Shown here: positions 34,465 through 43,098 of the stretch, in pieces
Layout: every line of letters starts with the position of its first letter
Position numbering within the stretch: position 1 is the first letter of the stretch
The notes under the pieces: model-generated
What the model was told of the DNA's origin: nothing
The model's database searches: none
The model's input: the letters and a program-made list of their open reading frames with translations, nothing else
Assembly: GCF_003287875.1 (NCBI RefSeq)
Contig: NZ_QMKK01000054.1
Coordinates: 124,001 to 188,000 of the forward strand
Source: Martinezella tropici
Lineage (GTDB): Bacteria > Pseudomonadota > Alphaproteobacteria > Rhizobiales > Rhizobiaceae
DNA: 64,000 nt
Reading direction: 5' to 3'
Translations under genes and position numbers: made by a program

Positions 34465-35691
34465 TTATGGCTTGATCCACGACCATTGCGTCACTGGCAT
34501 GGCCGGCCGCCAGCCGGTCATGCGGCCGACGGGCGCGGCGCGTGCTATATCGATGCGGATCAGCGAACCGCCCCGGCGTGCCTGTTCGGTCAGCAGAAGG
34601 GTTTCCATTTCGGTCGTGACGGCATTGGCGACCAGCCTGCCGCCGCTTTTCAATTGGCCGATGGCGGCCTCCAGCACGCCGGCATCGCTGCCGCCGCCGC
34701 CGATAAAAATCGCATCCGGTGCCGGCAGGCCGGTAAGAGCAGCCGGCGCCTCGCCTTCGACAACGGTCAGGCCCGGTACACCGAAATTCGCTGCGTTTCG
34801 GCGTATTCGAGCGGCGCGTTCAACGGAAGCCTCGATGGCAATGGCGCGTAGCGATGGATCGGCCAGCATCCATTCGATGCCGATCGAACCGGACCCGGCG
34901 CCGATATCCCAGAGCAGCTCACCATAACGTGGCGCCAGCGCGGATAGCGTGATTGCGCGTATCTCCCGCTTGGTGATCTGCCCGTCATGCTCGAAAAGCT
35001 CGTCGGCGAGGCCCGTACTCAGCGATAAAATCCGCGCGCCGGCGTCGGCTTTGACTTCAATGCCACAGATATTGAGATCGTTGATACCGGAGAGGGAAAA
35101 CTCGGCCGCGCTCTGCCGAGAGATTTTTTCATTCGGGCCGCCCAGCGCCTCCAGAACCGTGAGGCGAGATTGACCAAACCCTGAACTTTGCAACAGGACG
35201 GCCAATTCGGCAGGACCTTTGCCATCGGATGTCAGCGCCAGGATCTTACGGCCTGGGTTCAGATGCGGCCGGATGAGATCGATGGGCCGTCCATGCAGTG
35301 ACAGAACCGTGGTGTCCTGCAAGGGCCACCCGAAGCGCGATGCGGCGAGACTGAAGGAGGAGGGCGCCGGAATGACGGTCATTTCAGAAGCCGCAACGCG
35401 TCGTGAAAGCGTCGCCCCAACGCCGTAGAAGAACGGGTCGCCGGAGGCAAGAACCACGGTCGGCTCACCGCGCCGGGCAAGCAGCGTCTCGACGGATTTT
35501 TCGAATGGTGAGAGCCACGTCTGGGTCTCTCCGGTGATGACAGGACCCATCAATTCGAGATGACGCGCTCCGCCGAAGACGATAGGCGCTGCGGCAATCA
35601 GCCGTTTGGCCTCGTCGCCGATGCCGGCTAGACCGTCTTCGCCGATGCCGATAAGAGTGAGCCAGCGTTGAATTGAAGGTGTCTCAGCCAT
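34465..35691 (-). CDS. cobL: Precorrin-6B C5,15-methyltransferase (decarboxylating) CobL
   Basis: 408 residues, natural fusion of two enzymes. The N-terminal CobE/CbiE-type methylase (~10-210; 'WLTLIGIGEDGLAGIGDEAKR', 'VVLASGDPFFYGVG') is followed by a CbiT-type SAM methyltransferase/decarboxylase (~240-400; 'ELLWDIGAGSGSIGIEWML', 'AIFIGGGGSDAGVLEAAI'). It methylates C5 and C15 and decarboxylates precorrin-6B to precorrin-8. The start ATG at 35691 shares bases with the cobK start on the other strand; ATG 35706 with GAGG upstream is an alternative, five codons longer. Confidence 0.95.
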   Translation of the reverse strand: MAETPSIQRWLTLIGIGEDGLAGIGDEAKRLIAAAPIVFGGARHLELMGPVITGETQTWLSPFEKSVETLLARRGEPTVVLASGDPFFYGVGATLSRRVAASEMTVIPAPSSFSLAASRFGWPLQDTTVLSLHGRPIDLIRPHLNPGRKILALTSDGKGPAELAVLLQSSGFGQSRLTVLEALGGPNEKISRQSAAEFSLSGINDLNICGIEVKADAGARILSLSTGLADELFEHDGQITKREIRAITLSALAPRYGELLWDIGAGSGSIGIEWMLADPSLRAIAIEASVERAARIRRNAANFGVPGLTVVEGEAPAALTGLPAPDAIFIGGGGSDAGVLEAAIGQLKSGGRLVANAVTTEMETLLLTEQARRGGSLIRIDIARAAPVGRMTGWRPAMPVTQWSWIKP

Positions 35692-36460
35692 GGGCAAGGC
35701 CCGCATTCTGATCCTCGGCGGTACGACCGAGGCCCGCGCGCTGGCGGCAGCCCTTGCCTCGCGCGCTGATCTCGACACTGTCCTGTCGCTTGCCGGCAGG
35801 ACTGCCGATCCGGCGCCGCAGCCCGTTCCGGTGCGCAGCGGCGGTTTCGGTGGCGCAGAGGGGCTTGCCCGCTATGTCAGCGATGAAAAGATCGATCTGG
35901 TGGTCGATGCCACCCATCCCTTCGCGGCCCGCATCTCCGCCAATGCTGCCCAGGCGGCCACTCAATGCGCTGTGGCGGCCTTTGCATTGCGCCGTCCCGC
36001 GTGGATGCCGGTCGAAGGCGACGACTGGCTTTCCGTACATAGCGTTTCGCAAGCCATCGCTGCACTTGGCGCCAAGCCTTTGCGTGTCTTCCTCGCGACC
36101 GGCCGGCAGGAGGCGCATCAGGCGAATGCGGCGCCGCATCATCATTACTGGGTCCGCAGCGTCGATCCCGTCGAGCCGCCGCTGACGGTACCTGACGTCA
36201 GCTACATCCACAGCCGGGGTCCGTTCCGCCTGGAGGGTGAGCTGGAGATGCTGCGACGCCACGCAATCGAGGTGGTCGTCGCCAAGAACAGCGGCGGTGA
36301 CGCGACCTACGGGAAGATCGAGGCGGCAAGGCAGCTCGGAATCAAGGTGATTATGGTCGAGCGCGCGGAGACTGCCGGCTTGCCAGTGGTCGAAACAGTG
36401 GAGGCTGCGCTCGATCGGATCGATCATTTCGTCTCTTCCCTGATGAAGCGCGGCGTATAG
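35690..36460 (+). CDS. cobK: Precorrin-6A reductase CobK
   Basis: 256 residues. N-terminal Rossmann-like 'RILILGGTTEARALAAALA', 'IDLVVDATHPFAARISANA' and C-terminal 'VVVAKNSGGDATYGKIEAARQLGIKVIMVERA' (substrate/NADPH contacts, split by the family into two motifs). It reduces precorrin-6A to 6B with NADPH. It is the only cob gene on the plus strand. Its ATG shares the palindromic CATG (35689-35692) with the divergent cobL start, and its 3' end overlaps the 3' end of cobJ by 37 bases, so its transcription must cross regulatory space inside its neighbours. Confidence 0.95.
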   Translation: MGKARILILGGTTEARALAAALASRADLDTVLSLAGRTADPAPQPVPVRSGGFGGAEGLARYVSDEKIDLVVDATHPFAARISANAAQAATQCAVAAFALRRPAWMPVEGDDWLSVHSVSQAIAALGAKPLRVFLATGRQEAHQANAAPHHHYWVRSVDPVEPPLTVPDVSYIHSRGPFRLEGELEMLRRHAIEVVVAKNSGGDATYGKIEAARQLGIKVIMVERAETAGLPVVETVEAALDRIDHFVSSLMKRGV

Positions 36461-37188
36461 ACCAGATCCGGGCGTCCTTCGCGGGCAATGACGCGGGTTT
36501 CGGCCGAGCCGATGATGACGCAAGTCGCCATATCCGCCTGCGACGCCTCGGCATCGCCAAGCCGCACCACCGTCATGCGCTCGTCCGGCCGGCCGGCGGC
36601 CCGGCCAAAAATGACTGGCGTGTCCGCAGGCAAAATGTCCCGCACAATCTCGAAGGCCGTGCCGAGTTGCCAGGGCCGCGCCTTGCTGATCGGATTGTAG
36701 AGCGCGATCACAAAGCCCGCTTCGGCGACGGCGCGGAGACGGGTTTCGATCAGCGGCCAAGGCTTCAGATTGTCCGATAGCGAAATTGCACAGAAATCAT
36801 GCCCGAGCGGCGCGCCGATGCGGGCCGCAACGGCAAGCATGGCCGTGATACCGGGCACGACGATTAGGTCCACCGCACGCCAGTCAGCCGGGCCGTGGTC
36901 GATCGCCTCGCAAACGGCAGCTGCCATGGCAAAGACGCCCGGATCGCCACCGGAAACAACGCAGACATTGACGCCGGCTGCCGCCCGCTGCAGCGCCACC
37001 TTGGCGCGGTCCAGCTCCTCGCGATTGTCGGATGCCTGACGGATCTGGTCGCTGCGCAGCGTCAGGCGGTCGAGATAAGGGCCATACCCATAGAATTCAT
37101 GGGCATCGGCAACGGCCGCCAATGCCTCCGGCGTCGTCTGCGCGGGATTGCCGGGGCCCGTGCCGATCACATAAAGACGCCCGCTCAT
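36424..37188 (-). CDS. cobJ: Precorrin-3B C17-methyltransferase CobJ
   Basis: 254 residues, SAM-dependent methylase and ring-contraction enzyme of the aerobic B12 route. 'LYVIGTGPGNPAQTTPEAL', 'GVNVCVVSGGDPGVFAMAAAV', 'VVPGITAMLAVAARIGAPLG' and 'ALYNPISKARPWQL' are diagnostic. It converts precorrin-3B to precorrin-4. It starts with an ATGA overlap on the cobI stop and ends antisense to the last codons of cobK. Confidence 0.96.
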   Translation of the reverse strand: MSGRLYVIGTGPGNPAQTTPEALAAVADAHEFYGYGPYLDRLTLRSDQIRQASDNREELDRAKVALQRAAAGVNVCVVSGGDPGVFAMAAAVCEAIDHGPADWRAVDLIVVPGITAMLAVAARIGAPLGHDFCAISLSDNLKPWPLIETRLRAVAEAGFVIALYNPISKARPWQLGTAFEIVRDILPADTPVIFGRAAGRPDERMTVVRLGDAEASQADMATCVIIGSAETRVIAREGRPDLVYTPRFIREETK

Positions 37189-37922
37189 GGCCGGCTTTCC
37201 CAGCCGGGAACCAGCACAAGGGAGAAATAGGGCGCTTCGGCATCATCGCGGCTGGCAAGAGGCGTCATGGCACCGTTCGCCATCGTGCCGCGCTCAACAT
37301 AGATCGCTTCCTCCACTCGGCCGGCAGCATCGAGCGCGCGGCGGATCTTCGGCAGGTTGCGGCCGACCTTCATGATGACGGCGGCCTGCGTGTCGCCCAG
37401 GCGGCGGGCAAGCTCGGCTTCCGCCATGGTTCCGGGGAGCACGGAGAGCACGTCGTCTCCCTGCACCATCGGCAATCCGGCGAGCGACCAGCAGCCGGAC
37501 ATCGCCGTCACGCCTGGTATGACCTCGGTCGGGAAGCGATCGGCAAGGCGGACATGCAGATGCATGTAGGAGCCGTAAAACAGGGGATCGCCTTCGCTGA
37601 GGACAGCAACCGTCTTTCCTTCCCGCAAGTGTGCCGCTACCATTTCGGCTGAGGCGTCATAGAAGGCGGTAATCTGACGGAGATATTCCGGCGCGTCCTT
37701 GTCGATCTCGGTCGTGACCGGATAGTAGAGCGGCAGCAGCTTTACGTCTGTTCTCAGAAACTCGCCGACGATCGCTTTCCCGTTGCCACCTTTGCCCTGC
37801 TTGGCAAAATAGGCGACGACATCGGCGCGCTCCAAAGCCTTGACGGCCTTGACCGTCAGCAGTTCGGGATCGCCGGGGCCGGTGCCGACGCCGATCAGGC
37901 TTCCATTGGATGGTGCGCTCAT
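37185..37922 (-). CDS. cobI: Precorrin-2 C20-methyltransferase CobI
   Basis: 245 residues, tetrapyrrole methylase family. 'LIGVGTGPGDPELLTVKAV', 'TVAVLSEGDPLFYGSYMHL' and 'VIPGVTAMSGCWSLAGLPM' are the family segments. It methylates precorrin-2 at C20 to give precorrin-3A, the first step committed to cobalamin. It overlaps both neighbours (cobH and cobJ) by 4 bases, indicating coupled translation. Confidence 0.96.
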   Translation of the reverse strand: MSAPSNGSLIGVGTGPGDPELLTVKAVKALERADVVAYFAKQGKGGNGKAIVGEFLRTDVKLLPLYYPVTTEIDKDAPEYLRQITAFYDASAEMVAAHLREGKTVAVLSEGDPLFYGSYMHLHVRLADRFPTEVIPGVTAMSGCWSLAGLPMVQGDDVLSVLPGTMAEAELARRLGDTQAAVIMKVGRNLPKIRRALDAAGRVEEAIYVERGTMANGAMTPLASRDDAEAPYFSLVLVPGWESRP

Positions 37923-38551
37923 AGGCCCGGCCTCGCGAGAGCGTTAAGGGCGGCTGCCGTCATGGCGCTGCCGCCCAGCCGGCCGCGCACGATGGCAAAA
38001 GGAACGCCGTAGGAGTTCTCGGCAAGTGCATCTTTCGATTCCGCCGCGCCGACAAAGCCGACGGGCATGCCGATGATCGCGGCTGGTTTGGGCGCGCCAT
38101 CGCGCAGCATTTCCAGAAGGTGGAAAAGGGCGGTCGGGGCGTTGCCGATGGCGACAACCGAGCCGGCAAGACGGTCTGTCCAAAGATGCATGGCAGCGGC
38201 CGAGCGCGTGTTGCCGATGGACTTCGCAATCTCCGCCGTGCGCGGATCCTGCAAGGTGCAGATCACCTCGTTGGCGGCCGGCAGCCGGGCGCGGGTCACG
38301 CCGCGGGCAACCATCTCCGCATCGCAGAAAATCGGCGCGCCGCCAGACAACGCCTTGCGGGCGGATGCGACGAAATCGGGGGAGAACAGGAAATGCTCTG
38401 CTGCTTCCACCAGTCCGCAGGCATGGATCATGCGGATTGCGACATCGGCCTCGGCTTCGGGGAAACGCTGGAGATCGGCTTCGCTGCGGATGATCGCGAA
38501 GGAGCGTTCATAGATCGCATCCCCTTCGCGGATATAGTCATAATCAGGCAT
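37919..38551 (-). CDS. cobH: Precorrin-8X methylmutase CobH
   Basis: 210 residues. 'YDYIREGDAIYERSFAIIRSE' at the start, 'VAIRMIHACGLVEAAEHFLF' with the catalytic His, and 'PTALFHLLEMLRDGAPKPAAIIGMPVGFVGAAESK' near the end (shown as landmarks; the family consensus) identify it. It moves the C11 methyl to C12, forming hydrogenobyrinate. Its start is 2 bases after the cobG stop, and it overlaps cobI. Confidence 0.95.
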   Translation of the reverse strand: MPDYDYIREGDAIYERSFAIIRSEADLQRFPEAEADVAIRMIHACGLVEAAEHFLFSPDFVASARKALSGGAPIFCDAEMVARGVTRARLPAANEVICTLQDPRTAEIAKSIGNTRSAAAMHLWTDRLAGSVVAIGNAPTALFHLLEMLRDGAPKPAAIIGMPVGFVGAAESKDALAENSYGVPFAIVRGRLGGSAMTAAALNALARPGL

Positions 38552-38553
38552 TT

Positions 38554-39975
38554 CTATCCCTGTCGTAAAGCCGTCGCGATTGCGTCCCGGCCAAGCCGTT
38601 TAAGACACTGCTGCGCCGATTCGCCAGCAGCTTTGTGTTCCCTTACCAGTTCCCCGAGCGCAGCCAGCGCCGATTTCAGGTCTTCCTTATGGATGTAAGC
38701 CACGGGCTCCGATGATGATGACCCATTTACGACAATAGCATAGCCTGTCGCAGCCCCGACGATGGTGAGCATTGTCGGGGAGGGATGGGCACAGCCTTTC
38801 GCGCAGCCGGACAAATGCACCTTGAGTGAGCCGTCAAGCAGGTCCGCCCCCACTTCGACCAGATCGGCGGCGGCCTCTCTCGTCGCATAATATGCGGAAG
38901 CACATGCGCCGGCGCCGGCACAGGGAATTGCATAATTAGCCGGATCGTCGATGCGTGTCTGAAAGCCGCAAGCGGCTGCGGCAGTCTGGATACTTTCGAT
39001 CCGAACAAGTGGAAGGCCAAGCAGCAGCAGGCTGTGTTCCGGTCCCGTCCGGATTTCACGGACACCCGCTGCCTCCGCGATGCCAAGAAAGCGAATGAGG
39101 TACTGTGCGGAGATCTGACCGAAGGCGGGGCGCAGTCCGAGCACGGAGCGTTCGCCATCGAGCGGGATGACGCCCACGGCAGGGGCCGGCCGGATGGTTT
39201 CTCTGCTGGCGAGGTCCGGAGAGAGGGGAAATTGTGCTTGCAGTGACGCGGCATCCAGATCGCGACCCCGGGCGCGGGGTCCGATTGCGGCCAAGGTTTT
39301 CAGCAGCGTTATGACACCGGGAATCGCTTGGTCGCCGGTCAAGTCGGCAAGCGGCGTGGCCGTCGCCTGTGTTCCGGCAATCGCGAGCCTCCACAGTTGG
39401 CGGCCGTCGCCGGCCTTCAGCCTGATATCCGCCGAGAGTTCATCGAGAACCAGCTGGCCGCCGCCATCGACGATAATGGCAAGCTTGGCAGCCAGGAGCG
39501 GCTTGGGATCGATTGAATCAATCGCGCTCCGCAAACGTTCGGCAAGCAAGCGCGCGTCAGCGATTTCCGATGGATCGAGGCCGCTGAGCGGCGGAACTTC
39601 GATCGCAATGCCGCTCTCCGGCACGATGTCGGCACGATCGATATCGGCAGCCAGTCCGGCCATGCTGTCCGGCGTCATTCCGCGCAGCTGAAGATTGCCG
39701 CGCGCCGTGATTTCGATCAGACCGTTTCCGTGCCTTTGAGCGGCCTCGGCCAGAGCGCGACACTGGGCAACCGTCAGACCTGGCGTCGATGGCCGCAGGC
39801 GCACGAGCAGCCCGTCGCCCGTCTGCATCGGTGCGCTCAAGGAGGGGCAGGCGCCGCGAACCATGGAGGGCAGGGGTGATGATGCCAAAGGGTCATGATC
39901 GGCCGTCTCCTGTGAGAGGCACGTGTGACCCGTCATCGTCTCAGCATCGGCCGCAACCATAAAACTGCCCTTCAT
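38554..39975 (-). CDS. cobG: Precorrin-3B synthase CobG
   Basis: About 473 residues, nitrite/sulfite reductase-like protein with a 4Fe-4S centre. The N-terminal ferrodoxin-like repeat is 'GDGLLVRLRPSTPGLTVAQ' and 'GNGLIEITARGNLQLRGM'. The cluster-binding Cys residues are in 'CAGAGACASAYYATREA' and 'LSGCAKGCAHPSP'. It uses O2 to make precorrin-3B, which marks the aerobic pathway. The start is uncertain: ATG 39975 has AAGGA about 10 bases upstream, ATG 39984 is nearly on top of it. Confidence 0.93.
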   Translation of the reverse strand: MKGSFMVAADAETMTGHTCLSQETADHDPLASSPLPSMVRGACPSLSAPMQTGDGLLVRLRPSTPGLTVAQCRALAEAAQRHGNGLIEITARGNLQLRGMTPDSMAGLAADIDRADIVPESGIAIEVPPLSGLDPSEIADARLLAERLRSAIDSIDPKPLLAAKLAIIVDGGGQLVLDELSADIRLKAGDGRQLWRLAIAGTQATATPLADLTGDQAIPGVITLLKTLAAIGPRARGRDLDAASLQAQFPLSPDLASRETIRPAPAVGVIPLDGERSVLGLRPAFGQISAQYLIRFLGIAEAAGVREIRTGPEHSLLLLGLPLVRIESIQTAAAACGFQTRIDDPANYAIPCAGAGACASAYYATREAAADLVEVGADLLDGSLKVHLSGCAKGCAHPSPTMLTIVGAATGYAIVVNGSSSSEPVAYIHKEDLKSALAALGELVREHKAAGESAQQCLKRLGRDAIATALRQG

Positions 39976-40043
39976 AAGGGACATTTCCTTGCACAATCCG
40001 GATCGGCGGGCAAACGTTTTGGCGACGGGCTCTTAGTCGCACC

Positions 40044-40820
40044 TTAGTCGCGATCGTCGAAATCCTGTCCCTTGCGCATGAGGTAGATATCCATGATCCA
40101 CCCGTGCCGCGCGCGGGCTTCGGCACGGGTCGCAAGAATGCGCTCGGAAACCTCCGCCAGCCTGCCGGCGATGATAATCTCGTCCTTCGTGCCGAGATAG
40201 GCGCCCCAATAGATATAGGCATCGGGGTCGTCGATCTTGCTGAAGGCCTGCTCGCCGTCGAGCATGACGACGGCCGTTTCGACAATTCCCGGGAAGCTTT
40301 CAGCCAGCCGCCGGCCGGTGGTGATCTGCACCGGCTTGCCGACGAGATTGAGGGGGATGCGATGGCTTGCCGTCAGCGCCTGAATGCTGGTGATGCCGGG
40401 TACAACGCTGTAATCGAGAGCGACTTTGCCGCGTGCGACCACGCGCTCGAGAATGCGCAAGGTGCTGTCATAAAGGCACGGATCGCCCCAGACGAGGAAG
40501 GCAGCACTTTGGCTCTCCGTCAGGTGTTCCAGAAACAGCCGCTCATAGGTCGCGGAAATCGCGTCATGCCAGTCGTCGACGCTCTGCACATAGCTGCGGT
40601 CCGCGGTCTGGCGCGAGGGCACGTCATAGCTAACATAACGCGTGGCTGGATTGGTGACATAGCGCTGGCAGATCTCGCGTCTGACGTCGGCAAGCTCGCT
40701 CTTGGCCGCGCCCTTGCTGGGGATGAGGATAACATCGGCCGCGTTCAGCGCATTGATCGCCTGCACGGTCAGATGTTCGGGGTTTCCCGTGCCGATACCG
40801 ACGATATGGATGTGCCGCAT
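40044..40820 (-). CDS. cobF: Precorrin-6A synthase (deacetylating) CobF
   Basis: 258 residues, tetrapyrrole methylase family. 'IHIVGIGTGNPEHLTVQAI', 'SAAFLVWGDPCLYDSTLRIL' and 'YSVVPGITSIQALTASHRI' are the family segments. It methylates C1 and expels the acyl group to give precorrin-6A. It is the first cob gene in reading direction; only 64 bases separate it from the AraC-type gene upstream. That gap is too short for a cobalamin riboswitch, and no B12-box word is seen. Confidence 0.95.
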   Translation of the reverse strand: MRHIHIVGIGTGNPEHLTVQAINALNAADVILIPSKGAAKSELADVRREICQRYVTNPATRYVSYDVPSRQTADRSYVQSVDDWHDAISATYERLFLEHLTESQSAAFLVWGDPCLYDSTLRILERVVARGKVALDYSVVPGITSIQALTASHRIPLNLVGKPVQITTGRRLAESFPGIVETAVVMLDGEQAFSKIDDPDAYIYWGAYLGTKDEIIIAGRLAEVSERILATRAEARARHGWIMDIYLMRKGQDFDDRD

Positions 40821-40884
40821 ATGCTTTGCCCTCGCTCTTCAGCGCTGTTTGCCGGAAGCGCAGCATCATTTCAAGGGGAAGCGT

Positions 40885-41721
40885 TCACGCCGATTGCCGC
40901 TCAAAGGTCCAGCGGCTGGCCATATAGCTGCGCGGCGAGGTGCCGAGCATACGGCGAAACATGGTGGTAAAGGCGGCCACGCTCTCGTAGCCGGCTTCGA
41001 GCGCGACATTGGTGACGGGCTGGCCTTCGGCGAGCTGCGGCAGGCAGGCAAAGACGCTCGCCTGCTGGCGCCATGTGGTGAAGCTGATGCCGGTTTCCTT
41101 GCGAAACTGCCGTGTGAACGTCCGGCGGCTCACCGAAAGCTTCTCGGCCCAATCGTCCAGTCTGGCGTTGGGCGACGGATTGGACAGATAGTCGCGGCAG
41201 AGCGCGGCCATCCGACGGTCGGACGGGAAGGGGAGACCGAGGGGCCGTTCCGGCAGCGTCGCGATTTCCTCGACGAGCAGAGACAGGACCAGCCTTGCCT
41301 TTCGATGACTGACCGGTGCCTCCCGCAGCCGAATAGCTTCCAACAGCAGGCTGCGGGCGAGATCCGTGACTTCGACGACGCGCGGTGCCTCATCCTTCGG
41401 CGGCTGGCCGCGTGGCGTCACGTAGACGGATTTCATGCTGACATCGCTCAGGATCTCGATCGAATGTTCCAGCCCGACAGGGATGAAAAGGGCATGACCG
41501 GGCGGGACCATCCAGCGGCCGCGCGCCGTCATGATCAGGGCGACGCCGGCAAAGATGCACAGCAATTGGGTGCGGCGATGATGGTGCCACGGAACGGTAT
41601 AGCCCTGCGGCGGCTCGGCGCTATGGACAAGCACATCCGCGGGCGATTCCTCCATCCAGCGCATGTTCTGCACATGGTCATTGTCGAGGGTTGCCAGCAA
41701 CTGTTTCGATAGCTTTTCCAT
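40885..41721 (-). CDS. AraC-family transcriptional regulator
   Basis: 278 residues. The N-terminal cupin-like sensor ('VPWHHHRRTQLLCIFAGVALI', 'VPPGHALFIPVGLEHSIE') is followed by the C-terminal double helix-turn-helix (~180-270; 'LDDWAEKLSVSRRTFTRQFR', 'VTNVALEAGYESVAAFTTMFRRMLGTSPRSY'), split into the two HTH units. This is the RmlC-AraC type that often governs a neighbouring exporter. It is divergent from the MFS gene at 41802, whose expression it probably controls. It also lies immediately upstream of cobF in the same direction, so read-through into the cob operon is possible. Confidence 0.92.
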   Translation of the reverse strand: MEKLSKQLLATLDNDHVQNMRWMEESPADVLVHSAEPPQGYTVPWHHHRRTQLLCIFAGVALIMTARGRWMVPPGHALFIPVGLEHSIEILSDVSMKSVYVTPRGQPPKDEAPRVVEVTDLARSLLLEAIRLREAPVSHRKARLVLSLLVEEIATLPERPLGLPFPSDRRMAALCRDYLSNPSPNARLDDWAEKLSVSRRTFTRQFRKETGISFTTWRQQASVFACLPQLAEGQPVTNVALEAGYESVAAFTTMFRRMLGTSPRSYMASRWTFERQSA

Positions 41722-41801
41722 TTTGGCCCGATCGAGAAACTATTGGACCAGAACACGAAAGAAGGACACACGCAAGCCGTGTTAAAGGCGGAAGAAACAA
41801 T

Positions 41802-43037
41802 ATGGTCGGCAAGGCAGCCGACACAGGCGAGGAATCTCCCATGGTTGCGGCATTCTCGGGTACACAGGCCCGATATGAAAAGACGACGATATCGATCGTT
41901 ATGGCGGTCAGCACCTGCCATTTGCTGAACGATACGATGCAGTCGCTTCTGACATCGCTCTATCCGATGTTCAGAGAGAATTATGCGCTCGATTTCGTGC
42001 AGATCGGGTTGCTGACGATGATGTTCCAGATCACCGCTTCGCTGCTACAGCCGGTGGTCGGCATCGTCACCGACAAATGGCCGATGCCTTACTCGCTGCC
42101 GGTCGGTATGGTCAGCACCTTTTCAGGTCTGCTGCTGCTCGGCTATGCCGGCAGTTTCGGCGTGCTCCTGATCGCCGCGAGCCTGATCGGCTTCGGTTCG
42201 GCCGTCTTCCATCCGGAGGCGTCGCGTGTTGCACGTCTCGCTTCGGGCGGGCGCCACGGCCTGGCGCAATCGCTGTTCCAGCTCGGCGGCAATGCCGGCT
42301 CGGCCATCGGACCGCTGATTGCCGCGTTCTTCGTCCTCCAGCATGGCCAGAAGAGTGTCGCCTGGCTTTCGGTGCTGGCCGTCATCGGCTTCATTGTTCT
42401 GAGCTGGGTCGGCAACTGGTTCATCAATCACCGTCGCCAGCAGTCGGCGCGTCCCGCGCCGAGCCGCGCTCTGCCGATTTCGCGCAACAGGGCGATGTGG
42501 GCGCTCGCCATCCTCATCCTGCTGACGGCGACGAAGAACGTCTATATGGCGAGCATTTCGAGCTATTTCACTTTCTACGTCATCGACAAGTTCCATCTCG
42601 ATGTCCGCGATGCGCAGCTGATGCTGTTCCTCTTCCTTGGCTCGGTCGCCGTCGGCACGATCATGGGCGGTCCGGTGGGCGACCGTCTGGGCGCGCGTTT
42701 CGTGATCTGGTTCTCGATCCTCGGCGTCATCCCGTTTGCGCTGCTGATGCCCTATGCGAACCTGTTCTGGACCTGCGTCCTCACTGTCGTCATCGGCCTC
42801 GTGCTTGCCTCGGCCTTCCCGGCGATCGTCGTCTTTGCGCAGGAGCTGATCCCCGGCCGTGTCGGACTGATCGGCGGCATATTCTTCGGCTTCGCTTTCG
42901 GCGCGGGCGGACTGGGGGCTGCTGCTCTCGGAGATTTTGCCGACACGCATGGCATCCCCTTCGTCTATACGCTCTGCTCGTATCTGCCGTTGTTGGGATT
43001 ATTCACGATCTTCCTGCCACGAATCCCGCGGCATTGA
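41802..43037 (+). CDS. MFS exporter (fosmidomycin resistance Fsr-like)
   Basis: 411 residues with 12 predicted membrane helices. 'CHLLNDTMQSLLTSLYPMFRENYALDF' near the start and 'FHPEASRVARLASGGRHGLAQSLFQLGGNAGSAIGPLIAA' (landmark segments) are typical of the Fsr family; 'GGPVGDRLGARF' is the MFS loop 8-9 motif. These exporters remove fosmidomycin and other small anionic compounds. Start ATG 41802 (GGAAG upstream) or ATG 41841 (GAGGAA upstream, better spaced). Divergent from an AraC-family gene. Confidence 0.88.
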   Translation: MVGKAADTGEESPMVAAFSGTQARYEKTTISIVMAVSTCHLLNDTMQSLLTSLYPMFRENYALDFVQIGLLTMMFQITASLLQPVVGIVTDKWPMPYSLPVGMVSTFSGLLLLGYAGSFGVLLIAASLIGFGSAVFHPEASRVARLASGGRHGLAQSLFQLGGNAGSAIGPLIAAFFVLQHGQKSVAWLSVLAVIGFIVLSWVGNWFINHRRQQSARPAPSRALPISRNRAMWALAILILLTATKNVYMASISSYFTFYVIDKFHLDVRDAQLMLFLFLGSVAVGTIMGGPVGDRLGARFVIWFSILGVIPFALLMPYANLFWTCVLTVVIGLVLASAFPAIVVFAQELIPGRVGLIGGIFFGFAFGAGGLGAAALGDFADTHGIPFVYTLCSYLPLLGLFTIFLPRIPRH

Positions 43038-43098
43038 TCGAAATCGGCGGGCAATCAGCCCGCCGCTTTTCTGGAGCGCTTATGCGCGAGCCTGCGTG

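Noticed and set aside
40821..40884. Cobalamin riboswitch upstream of cobF
   Set aside because: Only 64 bases and no B12-box-like word; cannot be supported.
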